A DNA stretch of 64,000 nucleotides from the NCBI GenBank assembly GCA_001916965.1, contig MNTL01000061.1:1-64000 (forward strand). Reading direction: 5' to 3'. The first letter of the stretch is position 1. Each line of letters opens with the position of its first letter. The translations under genes and the position numbers were made by a program. Below, in pieces: positions 16,540 to 26,350 of this stretch. Below the pieces are notes generated by a model. It worked only from the letters and a program-made list of their open reading frames with translations. It did not search any database and was not told where the DNA came from. Source of the stretch: Roseburia sp. CAG:10041_57. GTDB taxonomy: Bacteria > Bacillota > Clostridia > Lachnospirales > Lachnospiraceae.

Positions 16540-17490
16540 ATGAGTAAAGCAAAAAAAGCAAGCGCTCCGATAGGCGCAAAAACGAGCTGGAAAAATGCTT
16601 TCAAGAGGGATTGGCAGTTGTATCTGATGCTTTTGTTCCCCCTTGCAATGGTTATCATATTTAACTATGCATCCTATCCCGGATTGAGAATGATCTTCAT
16701 GGATTACAAACCGGCGAAGGGTTACAGCGGAAGCGAATGGGTCGGCATGAAGACAATTCTGAAGGTATTTAAGGATGCTGATTTCCACAGAGCCCTGAAG
16801 AGTTCTATCGCATTTAACTTACTGGATCTGGTGGTTGGATTTCCAATGCCTATTATCCTGGCATTGATGCTGAATGAACTCCGCTATCCAAGATTCAAGA
16901 AAGTAACACAGACAATCCTGTATCTGCCACACTTCCTTTCATGGGTTATCGTAGGCAGTGTTGCATATACAATGTTCAGACCTACTACCGGTCTTGTAAA
17001 CATCGCTTTGATGAACTGGGGTGTTATCAGTGAAGGTATTCCTTTCCTGACAGAGAAATGGCACTGGGCAGTAACTTATCTGCTGATCGGTGTATGGCAG
17101 GGAATGGGATGGGGAACTATCATCTACCTGGCAGCGATTACAGGTATCAGCGGCGAGTTATATGAAGCAGCAATGATTGATGGTGCGAACCGTTGGCAGA
17201 GGATGTGGAACATCACATTACCTAGTATTAAGGGTACTGTAGTTACACTGCTGATTATGAACTTAGGACGTGTTATGGGTAGTAACTTCGAACGTCTGGA
17301 TCAGTTCGGCAACTCACAGGTTAAGGACTTCCAGTATCAGTTAGCTATCTACGTATATGAGAAAGGTCTTGCAGGCGGCAAGTTCAGTATGTCAACCTTC
17401 GTAAACCTGTTCCAGTCTGTAATTGGTCTTATATTAGTTCTTTTGTCAGATAAGTTCGCTAAGAAGCTTGGCGAAGACGGATTGTTATAG
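16540..17490 (+). CDS. Carbohydrate ABC transporter permease (LplB/CUT1 type)
   Basis: 316 residues from the ATG after GGGAGG (MSKAKKASAPIG). Six membrane helices are visible, beginning with LYLMLLFPLAMVIIFNYASY. The cytoplasmic ATPase-contact loop is EAAMIDGANRWQRMWNITLP near residue 210. With the next two genes it forms a CUT1 importer for oligosaccharides. No ATPase gene is present, so a shared MsmX-type ATPase encoded elsewhere is expected. The surrounding enzymes suggest an unsaturated rhamnogalacturonan oligosaccharide as cargo. Confidence 0.92.
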   Translation: MSKAKKASAPIGAKTSWKNAFKRDWQLYLMLLFPLAMVIIFNYASYPGLRMIFMDYKPAKGYSGSEWVGMKTILKVFKDADFHRALKSSIAFNLLDLVVGFPMPIILALMLNELRYPRFKKVTQTILYLPHFLSWVIVGSVAYTMFRPTTGLVNIALMNWGVISEGIPFLTEKWHWAVTYLLIGVWQGMGWGTIIYLAAITGISGELYEAAMIDGANRWQRMWNITLPSIKGTVVTLLIMNLGRVMGSNFERLDQFGNSQVKDFQYQLAIYVYEKGLAGGKFSMSTFVNLFQSVIGLILVLLSDKFAKKLGEDGLL

Positions 17491-17503
17491 GGGGTGTTGA
17501 ATC

Positions 17504-18430
17504 ATGGCAAAGAAGAAAAATGTGGCAGTTGATGAGGGTATGAATACAGATGGCAACAGAGCCATTAATAAATTCCGAATCAGCGATGCTGTAATGATGC
17601 TCATCCTTGTTATCTTATGTGCAACTTGTGTATTGCCGTTTATTCATCTGATGGCAAAATCTATATCAGGTAATGCATATGTCATTGCAAAACAGGTGGC
17701 ATTCTGGCCAAAAGGGATTAACTTTGATGCTTATTCGTCCATTTTTAAAGATGGTGGCATGGTATACAGTATGATCTACAGTGTTATCGTAACCGTGATA
17801 TTTACTGCTTTAGGCATGGCTGTATGTACCTGCGCAGCATATCCTCTTTCCAAGAAGAGATTAAAAGGCAGAACATTCTTTACATTTTTATTGATGTTCC
17901 CTATGTATTTCAGCGCCGGACTGATTCCTTCCTACTTACTGTATAAGGATTTACATATGCTGGATACCATGTGGGTATTGATCTTACCTTTGATCTATTC
18001 ACCATACAACATGCTGATCATGAAGACAAACTTACAGGCAAGTATTCCTGACAGCTTGGAAGAATCCGCATTTTTGGATGGCGCAACGAACTTCCAGATT
18101 CTCTGGAAAATCGTACTTCCGTTATCAAAGCCTATCATTGCAACATTGTCACTGTTCTATGCAGTAGGCCGTTGGAATTCATATGCAGATAACAAGTACT
18201 ATATTAAATCAGAAACTCTGAAGATGATCCAATACAAGCTTTCACAGTTAGTATCCTCAGCGGCAGAAGCACAGACAGCTACTCTGTCAGAGGCAGCCGC
18301 TGTAACAAGTACTCCTGAAGTATTACAGGCAGCAGCAATCATGTTCGTTACAATTCCTATCATTTGTATCTATCCTTTCTTACAGAAGTATTTTGTAAAG
18401 GGTGTTATGGTAGGCGCAGTAAAGGGCTAA
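17504..18430 (+). CDS. Carbohydrate ABC transporter permease (LplC/YtcP type)
   Basis: 308 residues, the second membrane subunit of the importer. It follows the first permease after 13 bases. Hydrophobic helices start at AVMMLILVILCATCVLPFIH. The EAA-type loop is EESAFLDGATNFQILWKIVL near residue 186. The C-terminus ends FVKGVMVGAVKG, typical for this subfamily. GGGGGTG precedes the ATG. Confidence 0.92.
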   Translation: MAKKKNVAVDEGMNTDGNRAINKFRISDAVMMLILVILCATCVLPFIHLMAKSISGNAYVIAKQVAFWPKGINFDAYSSIFKDGGMVYSMIYSVIVTVIFTALGMAVCTCAAYPLSKKRLKGRTFFTFLLMFPMYFSAGLIPSYLLYKDLHMLDTMWVLILPLIYSPYNMLIMKTNLQASIPDSLEESAFLDGATNFQILWKIVLPLSKPIIATLSLFYAVGRWNSYADNKYYIKSETLKMIQYKLSQLVSSAAEAQTATLSEAAAVTSTPEVLQAAAIMFVTIPIICIYPFLQKYFVKGVMVGAVKG

Positions 18431-18508
18431 AGAAAAATCAAAACAGTTAGTTTTCCCGGAAATCGGGTGTTACATAAAACTATATATTCATTAAAGGAGG
18501 ATTTCATT

Positions 18509-20236
18509 ATGAAGAAGAATACTCTTCAGAAGACAATCGCACTTGCATTAACAGGTGCAATGGCAATGGGAACATTAGCAGGCTGCGGCAGCAGCAGTGA
18601 CACAAGTGCTTCTACAAGCACAGACACAAAGACAGAGGCAGCTTCCACAGAAGCAGCAGCTACAACAGAAGCTTCCACAGAAGCATCTGATGAAGTAGTT
18701 GGTATCGACGGATACGAAGCATTTGCTGATAATGTTACATTAAGAATTCCTGTATATGACAGAGGTGTTGAAGGTGTTCCTGATGTAAGCAACAACTACT
18801 GGACCAAGTGGGTACAGGAGAACTTCGGTGACAAGTACAACATTACAGTAGAATATGTACCTATCACACGTTCTGACGTATTAACATCCTATGCATTATT
18901 GGCAGCGGGTGATGAGCTTCCTACAATCCTTATGGAATATGACTATCCTAAGTTAGCTCAGTGGGCCGGTGATGGATATCTGACAACATATGATCTGGAT
19001 GAGTTCGCTAAGGTAGCTCCTACATACTATCAGAGAATGGTAGATCTGGATCAGATCAGCTATACACAGATGGATGGTGAGACATACTTCGCATTAGCTG
19101 AAAGACCTTACTACAATACAAACTATACATTTATCACATTCTATCGTCAGGACTGGTTAGACCAGATTGGATATTCTGAATATCCTACCACATGGGCGGA
19201 AGAGAAAGAAATGCTTCAGAAGTTAGTTGATGAAGGAATCTGCAAGAACCCTCTTGGCGGACAGATGGTAACTGGCGCTGGTGTTGACCAGAACTACGCT
19301 TACAGATCATATCCTCTTGATGAAGAGAACTGGGCTTGCTACGGTGACTATGCGATTCCTGCACTTGGCGATGCAGCTAATAAGGCACTCTTAAAGAGAG
19401 TTAACGAGCAGTATAATGCCGGATTTATCAATCCTGAATATTATGTAACAGATGCAGAAACAGCAAAAGCTGCATTCATCAATGGTGAATCAGTACAGTG
19501 GGGCGCTTACATCTCTGCAAGCATGGATGTACTGGATTCCTTCTATGCACAGAATCCTGATGCTAAATTAGCAGTTAAGATCCAGGCTACTACAGATGAT
19601 CCGGAAGGCGGCACAGTACCTGCATACAGAGCAAACAATCCTTTCGGTATGATGATCGGTTTCTCTTCACAGGCATCTGAAGATGAGATCAAAGCAGCTT
19701 GGATGTACATGGAATGGATGACACAGGAAGATAACCTCTTCACAATGCAGTGGGGTATCGAAGGCGAGAACTACACAATGGGTGATGACGGACTTCCGGT
19801 AGCTGTAACAGACTACAGCGGTGACTGCACACAGGGCTTCAATAATTCCAAGGATTACTGGTGCGTAACAACAGAAGCAAGAACAGCTGGTACTATCGAA
19901 GACGTTATCAAGGCAGCTGCACCTGCAGGATATCCTCAGGACTTTACACAGGATATTATTGACAATTACTACAAGCAGGTAGAAGTAGCTGACAAGGGTT
20001 GGGCAGTATCCGATTGTAACTTTGCAGTAGTACTTGATTCTGTAGGTGAGTATCAGGCATCCTTACTTGAACTCTACACAGAGTACAGAGATCAGTTGAC
20101 AATGTGTTCTCCTGATGAATTCGACACATTATATGATGAGTTAGCTCAGAAGTATGCTGACGCTGGATATCAGGCAATCGTTGATGAAAGAAAAGAAGCA
20201 TACGAAGCTGGCCAGAGCACAAAATTACCACAGTAA
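18509..20236 (+). CDS. Extracellular sugar-binding lipoprotein of the ABC importer
   Basis: 575 residues from the ATG after AAAGGAGG (MKKNTLQKTIALALTGAMA). The signal peptide ends in the lipobox LAGC, so the mature protein is tethered to the membrane by a lipid-modified Cys. An Ala/Ser/Thr/Glu-rich linker follows, then a large solute-binding domain of the LplA/YtcQ type (TLRIPVYDRGVEGVP, ADELPTILM-like GDELPTILMEYD). It supplies captured oligosaccharide to the two permeases upstream. A strong terminator follows, so these three genes form one unit. Confidence 0.93.
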   Translation: MKKNTLQKTIALALTGAMAMGTLAGCGSSSDTSASTSTDTKTEAASTEAAATTEASTEASDEVVGIDGYEAFADNVTLRIPVYDRGVEGVPDVSNNYWTKWVQENFGDKYNITVEYVPITRSDVLTSYALLAAGDELPTILMEYDYPKLAQWAGDGYLTTYDLDEFAKVAPTYYQRMVDLDQISYTQMDGETYFALAERPYYNTNYTFITFYRQDWLDQIGYSEYPTTWAEEKEMLQKLVDEGICKNPLGGQMVTGAGVDQNYAYRSYPLDEENWACYGDYAIPALGDAANKALLKRVNEQYNAGFINPEYYVTDAETAKAAFINGESVQWGAYISASMDVLDSFYAQNPDAKLAVKIQATTDDPEGGTVPAYRANNPFGMMIGFSSQASEDEIKAAWMYMEWMTQEDNLFTMQWGIEGENYTMGDDGLPVAVTDYSGDCTQGFNNSKDYWCVTTEARTAGTIEDVIKAAAPAGYPQDFTQDIIDNYYKQVEVADKGWAVSDCNFAVVLDSVGEYQASLLELYTEYRDQLTMCSPDEFDTLYDELAQKYADAGYQAIVDERKEAYEAGQSTKLPQ

Positions 20237-20275
20237 TTTGTACACAATCTAACCTGATTTGTAAAACAATAAATA

Positions 20276-20305
20276 CGACCCCCGACAAGTGTTGGGGGCT
20301 GTTTT
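20276..20305 (+). terminator. Rho-independent terminator of the ABC importer operon
   Basis: CCCCCGACA / TGTTGGGGG hairpin followed by TTTT. The 20306-20452 gap contains TTGACA at 20369 and TAATTT at 20391, a possible promoter for the next operon. Confidence 0.85.
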
Positions 20306-20452
20306 AAGAAAAAAGACACAGGTATGTTTTTTCAAAGATTTCAGTTTACCTATATTGTTGTGAAATCTTTGACAAAACAAATCTGCATAATAATTTCGGA
20401 TGATAAATGACACGTTGAGAAGTGTAAAGACAGGATTGAGGAGGAATGTATC

Positions 20453-21505
20453 ATGTTAAAGCTGGAGTATGACAAACAGGAGCTTGAGCAGGTAATTGAC
20501 AAAATTGTAAAGAAGACCATGAATATGGATCTGACATGGGATTGGCCATGTGGTGTAGCATATTATGGAATTTCAGATGCTTATGAGAAGACCGGTAAGA
20601 AGGAATATCTTGATTTGCTCAAGGATCGTATAGATGAACTGATTGATCTGGGACTGCCTAAGGTGTGGACTGTAAATGCCTGCGCAATGGGACATTGCCT
20701 GATCACACTGTATCAGGCAACTGGTGAAGAGAAATATCATGAGATTCTGATGAGCAAGATTGCATATTTAAGAAATGATGCACTTCGCTTCGGCGACCAT
20801 GTGCTGCAGCATACAGTATCTGCAAACAATGATTTCCCGGAACAGTGCTGGTGTGATACTTTATTTATGGCAGCATTCCTCATGCTTCGTGTAGGCGTTA
20901 TGGAAAAAGATGAAGAACTGATTGATGATGCATTGAATCAGTATTATTGGCATATTAAATATTTACAGAATCCAAGCAGCGGCTTATGGTATCATGGCTA
21001 CGATAATATTGCAGGAGACCATATGTCCGGTATTTACTGGGGACGCGCTAATGCCTGGGCTGCTTTTACCATGTCACAGGTAGGCGGTATTCTGCCAAAG
21101 TGTTATCTGTATCCTAAATATATTGATATTGCAGGCTCTCTTAATGAGCAGCTGGCAGCACTCAAGGTATACCAGACAGAGAATGGTCTGTGGAGGACAG
21201 TGGTAGATGATCCTGAGTCTTATGAAGAAATCTCTGCATCGGCAGGAATTGCAGCAGCTATGCTGACAAGAGGCAATCCACTTCACAGCAAGTATATCAA
21301 CAAGGCAATCAAGGGACTTCTGGCAAATGTCAGTGAAGACGGTAAAGTAATGAATGTATCCGGCGGTACAGCCGTTATGAGAGATAAAGAAGGTTATCGC
21401 GGTATTCCAAAAGCATATATCCAGGGATGGGGACAGGGATTAGCATTGTCTTTCTTTGCTACATTATTGGTGTCCGATGAGATCCAGAAAGACGGTGCCT
21501 TATAA
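20453..21505 (+). CDS. Unsaturated rhamnogalacturonyl hydrolase, GH105 (YteR/YesR type)
   Basis: 350 residues forming an (alpha/alpha)6 barrel. GH105 enzymes hydrate and remove the 4,5-unsaturated galacturonate from the end of lyase-made rhamnogalacturonan fragments. The probable catalytic Asp135 is in EQCWCDTLFMAAFLMLRVG. HGYDNIAGDHMSGIYWGRAN near 183 and GWGQGLALSFF near 323 are family blocks. No signal peptide, so it is intracellular and acts after import. GAGGAGG precedes the ATG. It is the first gene of a unit with the esterase and phosphorylase that follow. Confidence 0.93.
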   Translation: MLKLEYDKQELEQVIDKIVKKTMNMDLTWDWPCGVAYYGISDAYEKTGKKEYLDLLKDRIDELIDLGLPKVWTVNACAMGHCLITLYQATGEEKYHEILMSKIAYLRNDALRFGDHVLQHTVSANNDFPEQCWCDTLFMAAFLMLRVGVMEKDEELIDDALNQYYWHIKYLQNPSSGLWYHGYDNIAGDHMSGIYWGRANAWAAFTMSQVGGILPKCYLYPKYIDIAGSLNEQLAALKVYQTENGLWRTVVDDPESYEEISASAGIAAAMLTRGNPLHSKYINKAIKGLLANVSEDGKVMNVSGGTAVMRDKEGYRGIPKAYIQGWGQGLALSFFATLLVSDEIQKDGAL

Positions 21506-21506
21506 A

Positions 21507-22775
21507 ATGTATGCAAAGACTTATGTATTTGGAAACAAAAATCAAAAACTAAATACAGATAGTCGAAGCAAAGAGACAGCAGTTACCGGAGGGCAGTTAT
21601 ATGATGCCGGGCTTGGATATGGTTTTGTAACAGAAGCTGATTTCCGCAGCAACGAGATGCTTCAGATGCCGGAGTTAAGTTCAGGCTTTGTTCCGGCATA
21701 TGCTGATACAATTGGTGAAGTGACCAGGATTGTCACTGATGATCTTGGCTGTCACGTAGATGGACGGTATGCGGCTTGTCGGCTTGGAATACAGGAGAGA
21801 TGTATGATTCCCCTGTGTTTTCGGGCGGATGTGGAGCGGAGCGGTAACTATCAGATCACTCTGGAATATCAGTCAGAGGCAGAAGCTATGATTTTTGCAG
21901 GATCGAGGAGACTTGTATGCAGGTCTGCGGGAAAAGAACAGAAGCAGTCATTGACTTTTGTTATGAATGCCTGTGACATCATACCTATGGGCAGAAACTG
22001 TATCTATGAGTGTAAAAGTATTGATATTACCCTGCTGGGGGAGAATGCGAACCTGTGCAGGATCAATATAAAACAGGTAAATTGCCCTACGATTTATATT
22101 GCGGGGGATTCTACGGTAAATGACCAGCCGGCATGGTATCCTTATCAGCCGGAGGCTGCCTTCGCAGGCTGGGGGCAGATGCTTCCGGCGTATCTGAGCG
22201 GTAAGATAGCCGTGTCTAACCATGCACATCCGGGTCAGACTGTTGAGACATTCAGGACTGAGGGACATTACGCCATTATTCAGGCGCATATCAGATTTGG
22301 TGATTATCTGATGCTCCAATTTGCGCATAATGATCAGAAACTGGCTGGTTTAAGGGCAAAAGAGGGCTATATGGAAGCTTTGTGCCGTTATATAGAAGAG
22401 ACTCTGGCTATAGGGGCATATCCGATTCTTGTGACTCCTGTGTGCAGGAATACCTGGCGTGTCAACGGTATGTATGCTGATTCCCTTGAGGAATATGCAC
22501 AGGCATGCAAGCAGGCAGCAGCCCGTTACCAGATTCCGGTAATTGATCTGCATGGGGCAAGTAAGGACTTTATTATTCAACATGGACCTGAGCAGACGGC
22601 AAGATATTATTATCCCAAGGACTTTACCCATCCCAATGACTATGGGGCATATCTTTTTGCAGGAATGGCAGTTAAGGAATATTGTGGACAGATGAGGACC
22701 GGCAATTATGCAGAAGCCTACGGCAGATTGGCAGGTTTTATGACGAGGCATAGTGAATGGAAACCCAAAGTGTAA
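21507..22775 (+). CDS. SGNH-type rhamnogalacturonan acetylesterase-like protein
   Basis: 423 residues from the ATG one base after the GH105 stop (MYAKTYVFGNKNQ). A longer frame from 21456 would overlap GH105. An N-terminal beta-rich domain (about 1-190) precedes the SGNH hydrolase domain. Its blocks are IYIAGDSTVNDQPAW near 197, the oxyanion Gly in NHAHPGQT, Asn in LQFAHNDQK near 271, and the catalytic Asp/His in KDFTHPNDYGAYLF near 373. It most resembles YesT/RgaE enzymes that deacetylate rhamnogalacturonan. There is no signal peptide. Translation is probably coupled to GH105. Confidence 0.88.
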   Translation: MYAKTYVFGNKNQKLNTDSRSKETAVTGGQLYDAGLGYGFVTEADFRSNEMLQMPELSSGFVPAYADTIGEVTRIVTDDLGCHVDGRYAACRLGIQERCMIPLCFRADVERSGNYQITLEYQSEAEAMIFAGSRRLVCRSAGKEQKQSLTFVMNACDIIPMGRNCIYECKSIDITLLGENANLCRINIKQVNCPTIYIAGDSTVNDQPAWYPYQPEAAFAGWGQMLPAYLSGKIAVSNHAHPGQTVETFRTEGHYAIIQAHIRFGDYLMLQFAHNDQKLAGLRAKEGYMEALCRYIEETLAIGAYPILVTPVCRNTWRVNGMYADSLEEYAQACKQAAARYQIPVIDLHGASKDFIIQHGPEQTARYYYPKDFTHPNDYGAYLFAGMAVKEYCGQMRTGNYAEAYGRLAGFMTRHSEWKPKV

Positions 22776-22819
22776 AAGAATCAGAAAGTATGGTTAAAAT
22801 GTAATATGAGGAGGCAGCT

Positions 22820-24979
22820 ATGAGTAAGAGAAAAGGCGGTTTTACTTTGCCGGGCGAGGCAGGGTATGAGAAGCTCACGTTGGAGCTTGCAGATAAATGG
22901 GGGGCTGATGTGATCAGAGACAGTGATGGTACTGTATTATCAGACGAAATCACCAATGCAGGATATGGAATCTATTCTACTATCTGTATTATTAGAGATC
23001 ACAATGCATGGGCAAAGGAGAATCAGGATAAGTTACAGCAGACATTTCTGATGACATCACCCAAGGTAGCGACAGAGAATACACTGTACATTGGACTTAT
23101 GGATGATTTCTTTGATGAACAGTTCTGTGTTAATGACAGCGAAGCAGCTTTCAAATACTGGCAGGTATATGATCGAACAACTGACAGTGTTGTTTCGGCG
23201 GATAAGTGGAGCTACAACAGCGCAGATAACAGCGTAGAACTGCATGATATTACTCCATGGCATTCCTATACAGTAAGCTTTCTGGCTTATCGTATATGGG
23301 AAGAGATCTCCATGTATAATCATACGACCAATCATTGGGATAAAGAGCACCTGATGCAGATTGATCCTGTATATCCTGAGACACAGGAATATCTCAAGAA
23401 CTGGATGGAGAACTGGTGTAAGGAGCATCCGGCTACGACAGTAGTTCGTTTTACTTCCATGTTCTATAATTTCGTCTGGATCTGGGGAAGCAGTGAACGC
23501 AACAGACAGCTTTATTCTGACTGGGCATCTTATGACTTTACAGTAAGCCCCCGTGCACTGGATGAATTTGCCAAAGTATATGGCTATCAGCTGACAGCAG
23601 AAGATTTCATCAATCAGGGTAAGCTGCATGTAACACATATGCCTGGCAATCAGAAAAAGACAGACTGGATTAATTTTATTAATCGCTTTGTCATTGATTT
23701 TGGTAAGGAATTAATTGATATTGTACATAAATATGGAAAGAAAGCATATGTATTCTATGATGACAGCTGGGTTGGTGTAGAACCATACAAGCCTGAATTC
23801 AAGGAGTTTGGCTTTGATGGCCTGATTAAATGTGTATTCTCAGGCTATGAAGCCAGATTGTGTGCAGGAGTAGACGTTGATGTACACGAGCTGCGTCTGC
23901 ATCCATATCTTTTCCCGGTAGGACTGGGAGGACTTCCTACATTTATGGAAGGCGGCAATCCTACACTGGATGCCAAGAAATATTGGAATAGTGTAAGACG
24001 TGCGCTGCTTCGTGCATCGATAGACAGAATCGGTCTTGGCGGTTATCTGCATCTTGTACAGGATTTCCCTGATTTTGTGGATTATATCGAGAAGATATCT
24101 GATGAATTCAGAGCATTGAAAGATCTGCATAAGGCTGGTAAGCCATATTGCTGCAAGACCAAAGTAGCAGTACTACATTACTGGGGAAGCATGCGTTCCT
24201 GGTCTTTATCAGGACATTTCCATGAGACATATATGCATGACCTGATTCATATTAATGAAGCATTGAGCGGACTTCCTGTTGAAGTGAAATTCATTAACTT
24301 TGAAGATGTGAAGAAGGGTGCGCTGGAAGATGTAAATGTAGTCATCAATGCAGGTGCAGCCGGATCTGCATGGAGCGGTGGTGACGCATGGAAGGATGAT
24401 GAAGTAGTAGCTGCTTTGACGAAGTGGGTATATGAAGGCGGAACCTTCATCGGTGTAGATGAGCCATCCGCAGTAGAAGGCTATGACAGCTATTTCAGAA
24501 TGGCACCGGTACTTGGCGTAGATAAGGATATCATTGACAGAGTATGCCATGGACAGTGGAGCTTTGAAGTAGATGAGAAGGCAGCAGCCGAGGTAATGCC
24601 ACAGGGCAGTGAAGTCTCTGAAAGAGTAAAATGCCATCTTACAGACGGTAAGGCTGTTGTACTGGCAGCAAAGGGTAATAATCCACTTATGACAAAGAAC
24701 AGCTTTGGCAAGGGCTGCGGCATCTATATGTCTTCCTTTAGCGTAAACAATCAGAATACAAAGATGCTGCTGAATCTGATTCTGCAGGCTGGCGGAGAAG
24801 CAATTGACGGTAATTATCTGACCGATAATGCTGATATGGAATGTGCTTATTATCCTGAAAGCAGGACTCTGATCGTAATCAACAACACAGATTCTGTACA
24901 GGAGACTACGATAAACACAGAATATGGAACAGAAAAGATTAAACTGGAAGCATTTGATACCATGATTAAGGAAATCTAA
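22820..24979 (+). CDS. GH112 galactoside phosphorylase (galacto-N-biose / lacto-N-biose / galactosyl-rhamnose type)
   Basis: 719 residues, the full GH112 length. GH112 enzymes split beta-galactosides with phosphate to alpha-galactose-1-phosphate. The N-terminus MSKRKGGFTLPGEAGYEKLT, the block WHSYTVSFLAYRIWEEISMY, and VFYDDSWVGVEPYKPEF with Asp314/315 as probable general acid define the family. Members act on galacto/lacto-N-biose or on galactosyl-1,4-rhamnose. The neighbours (GH105, acetylesterase, rhamnose mutarotase) favour galactosyl-rhamnose from rhamnogalacturonan I, but the residues that decide specificity cannot be read with certainty. GAGGAGG precedes the ATG. Confidence 0.9.
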   Translation: MSKRKGGFTLPGEAGYEKLTLELADKWGADVIRDSDGTVLSDEITNAGYGIYSTICIIRDHNAWAKENQDKLQQTFLMTSPKVATENTLYIGLMDDFFDEQFCVNDSEAAFKYWQVYDRTTDSVVSADKWSYNSADNSVELHDITPWHSYTVSFLAYRIWEEISMYNHTTNHWDKEHLMQIDPVYPETQEYLKNWMENWCKEHPATTVVRFTSMFYNFVWIWGSSERNRQLYSDWASYDFTVSPRALDEFAKVYGYQLTAEDFINQGKLHVTHMPGNQKKTDWINFINRFVIDFGKELIDIVHKYGKKAYVFYDDSWVGVEPYKPEFKEFGFDGLIKCVFSGYEARLCAGVDVDVHELRLHPYLFPVGLGGLPTFMEGGNPTLDAKKYWNSVRRALLRASIDRIGLGGYLHLVQDFPDFVDYIEKISDEFRALKDLHKAGKPYCCKTKVAVLHYWGSMRSWSLSGHFHETYMHDLIHINEALSGLPVEVKFINFEDVKKGALEDVNVVINAGAAGSAWSGGDAWKDDEVVAALTKWVYEGGTFIGVDEPSAVEGYDSYFRMAPVLGVDKDIIDRVCHGQWSFEVDEKAAAEVMPQGSEVSERVKCHLTDGKAVVLAAKGNNPLMTKNSFGKGCGIYMSSFSVNNQNTKMLLNLILQAGGEAIDGNYLTDNADMECAYYPESRTLIVINNTDSVQETTINTEYGTEKIKLEAFDTMIKEI

Positions 24980-24985
24980 AAATGA

Positions 24986-25018
24986 AGGGCGCCCATAGTG
25001 ATATGAGCGCCCTGTTTT
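24986..25018 (+). terminator. Rho-independent terminator of the GH105-GH112 operon
   Basis: AGGGCGC / GCGCCCT hairpin followed by GTTTT, seven bases after the phosphorylase stop codon. Confidence 0.85.
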
Positions 25019-25050
25019 AAACAAATACAACTATCGGCAATAAAAAGAAC

Positions 25051-25089
25051 AAAACAAAGAAGCCCGATTGCTCGAGCTTCTTGTTTGTG
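25051..25089. terminator. Second, bidirectional terminator hairpin
   Basis: CAAAGAAGC / GCTTCTTG arms with A-rich sequence on the left and TTGTTTGT on the right. It lies between the converging GH112 operon and vanZ-like gene and could stop transcription both ways. Confidence 0.65.
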
Positions 25090-25206
25090 TAAAAGGGGAA
25101 TTCTTCCGGAATTGCTAATTAGCAAGTCTAGCATCTCTGCTAAACATGTATTTATCATACATCGTACATATCAAATAATCTATAACTATATTGCGTTATA
25201 TTAAAA

Positions 25207-25725
25207 CTATATTGATTTATTATGCAAGCCAAGAGGTTCAAAGATGCATTTTCGACCAATATAGCAAAGTATCTGAGTCACAATAATACCGAAAAATGCA
25301 CCACTGCTGTCAATGCAGACATCTCTAATAGAACCGGAACGCCCTGAAACATAGAGCTGGTGGAACTCATCCAGGGATGCGAAACCAATACAGAATAATC
25401 CTGAAGTCAGCAACAGCCAGATGCCACGTATTCCATATACATATAAAGGGCAGGCAATAGAGACTGCCAACAGAAAATATTCAGAGAAATGAGCTGTTTT
25501 ACGGACATAGAAATGAATACGATGTATACCCTGTAGAATCTGTGCATCATTCAGATCAAGATTGAGGATATGATCTGTAATTTCTATTACTTTATAAGAT
25601 ACTTTATAACTCAGAGATGAGCTGGCAGCGCCATCCTGGGCGGAAAAAGAGTAGATACAATACATGATAACCAGCGCCGGAACGAAAGATAATGGTTTTA
25701 ACAAAAATCGGAGTACCTTTTTCAT
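25207..25725 (-). CDS. VanZ-like family membrane protein
   Basis: 172 residues from the ATG at 25725, preceded by AAGGTG. A GTG three codons earlier is the alternative. The VanZ signature is complete: RKTAHFSEYFLLAVS near residue 76, DEFHQLYVSGRSGSIRDVCID near 118, with four hydrophobic helices. VanZ itself gives low-level teicoplanin resistance, but most family members have no known function. Nothing here links it to glycopeptide resistance. It is a single gene. Confidence 0.85.
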   Translation of the reverse strand: MKKVLRFLLKPLSFVPALVIMYCIYSFSAQDGAASSSLSYKVSYKVIEITDHILNLDLNDAQILQGIHRIHFYVRKTAHFSEYFLLAVSIACPLYVYGIRGIWLLLTSGLFCIGFASLDEFHQLYVSGRSGSIRDVCIDSSGAFFGIIVTQILCYIGRKCIFEPLGLHNKSI

Positions 25726-25872
25726 AAGCTTCACCTTGCCTTTCTTATTGGGATTATAAGCTCTATTTCAAAATATCACAAGGCGAAATATGAAAAACTT
25801 CTCGATCAGATAGTGTACAATTCGAGTTTTTATGCTAAACTAGATATAAAAAGAAAGAAGGTGTTGCTGATT

Positions 25873-26334
25873 ATGCAGGACAGTGAGAAACTTTCCAGAG
25901 ATGAAGTAATTGCATTTTATCAGGATGATACAATGAAACTGCTGCGCTATGAGGGCTGGCTGCAGGCAGCAAGCGGTAGAGATGCTTCCAATATTTATAA
26001 GGGCGAAGGAATAGAGGCGAATTCCATGCCGGTTCCGGTATATGATTCCACGTTGTTGTCTTTTGTGAAGGAGGCCAAGGCAACACGCTTTATGAATCGT
26101 AATTATGTGTATACTTTCTCAAGATACAGCCTTCGCAGTGTGCAGGATGAGCTGAATCTGATTGAGAGATGTACACTGATGGAGACGGATGTACTGGGTG
26201 ATATTTTGTCAAAGTATATTCTGAAGGGCGAAGTACGCGGCGCATATTGGACAGAGGGCGTAAAGAGCGGTGTATTTCTTGCAATCCTTCTGCGATTGAA
26301 AGAATTATTAGAGATAAAAAAGCCATTGGCATAA
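25873..26334 (+). CDS. Conserved hypothetical protein (DUF6508-like)
   Basis: 153 residues from the ATG (MQDSEKLSRDEVIAFYQDD), with GAAGG upstream. It is soluble and helical. The pattern FSRYSLRSVQDELNLIE, then DILSKYILKGEVRGAYWTEG and a C-terminal LAILLRLKELLE, resembles DUF6508 proteins, though I am not certain. No catalytic motif is visible. It ends 16 bases before a tetR-family gene, so the two may form an operon. Confidence 0.6.
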   Translation: MQDSEKLSRDEVIAFYQDDTMKLLRYEGWLQAASGRDASNIYKGEGIEANSMPVPVYDSTLLSFVKEAKATRFMNRNYVYTFSRYSLRSVQDELNLIERCTLMETDVLGDILSKYILKGEVRGAYWTEGVKSGVFLAILLRLKELLEIKKPLA

Positions 26335-26350
26335 GATTGGGGAGCTGGAG

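Noticed and set aside
24209..25030. Minus-strand open frame of 273 codons
   Set aside because: It lies wholly across the GH112 gene and its terminator, has no ribosome site, and its translation has no recognisable domain. It is a shadow frame.
25207..25725. Glycopeptide-resistance gene vanZ
   Set aside because: Only the broad VanZ-like family is supported. No vanA/B-type cluster is present.
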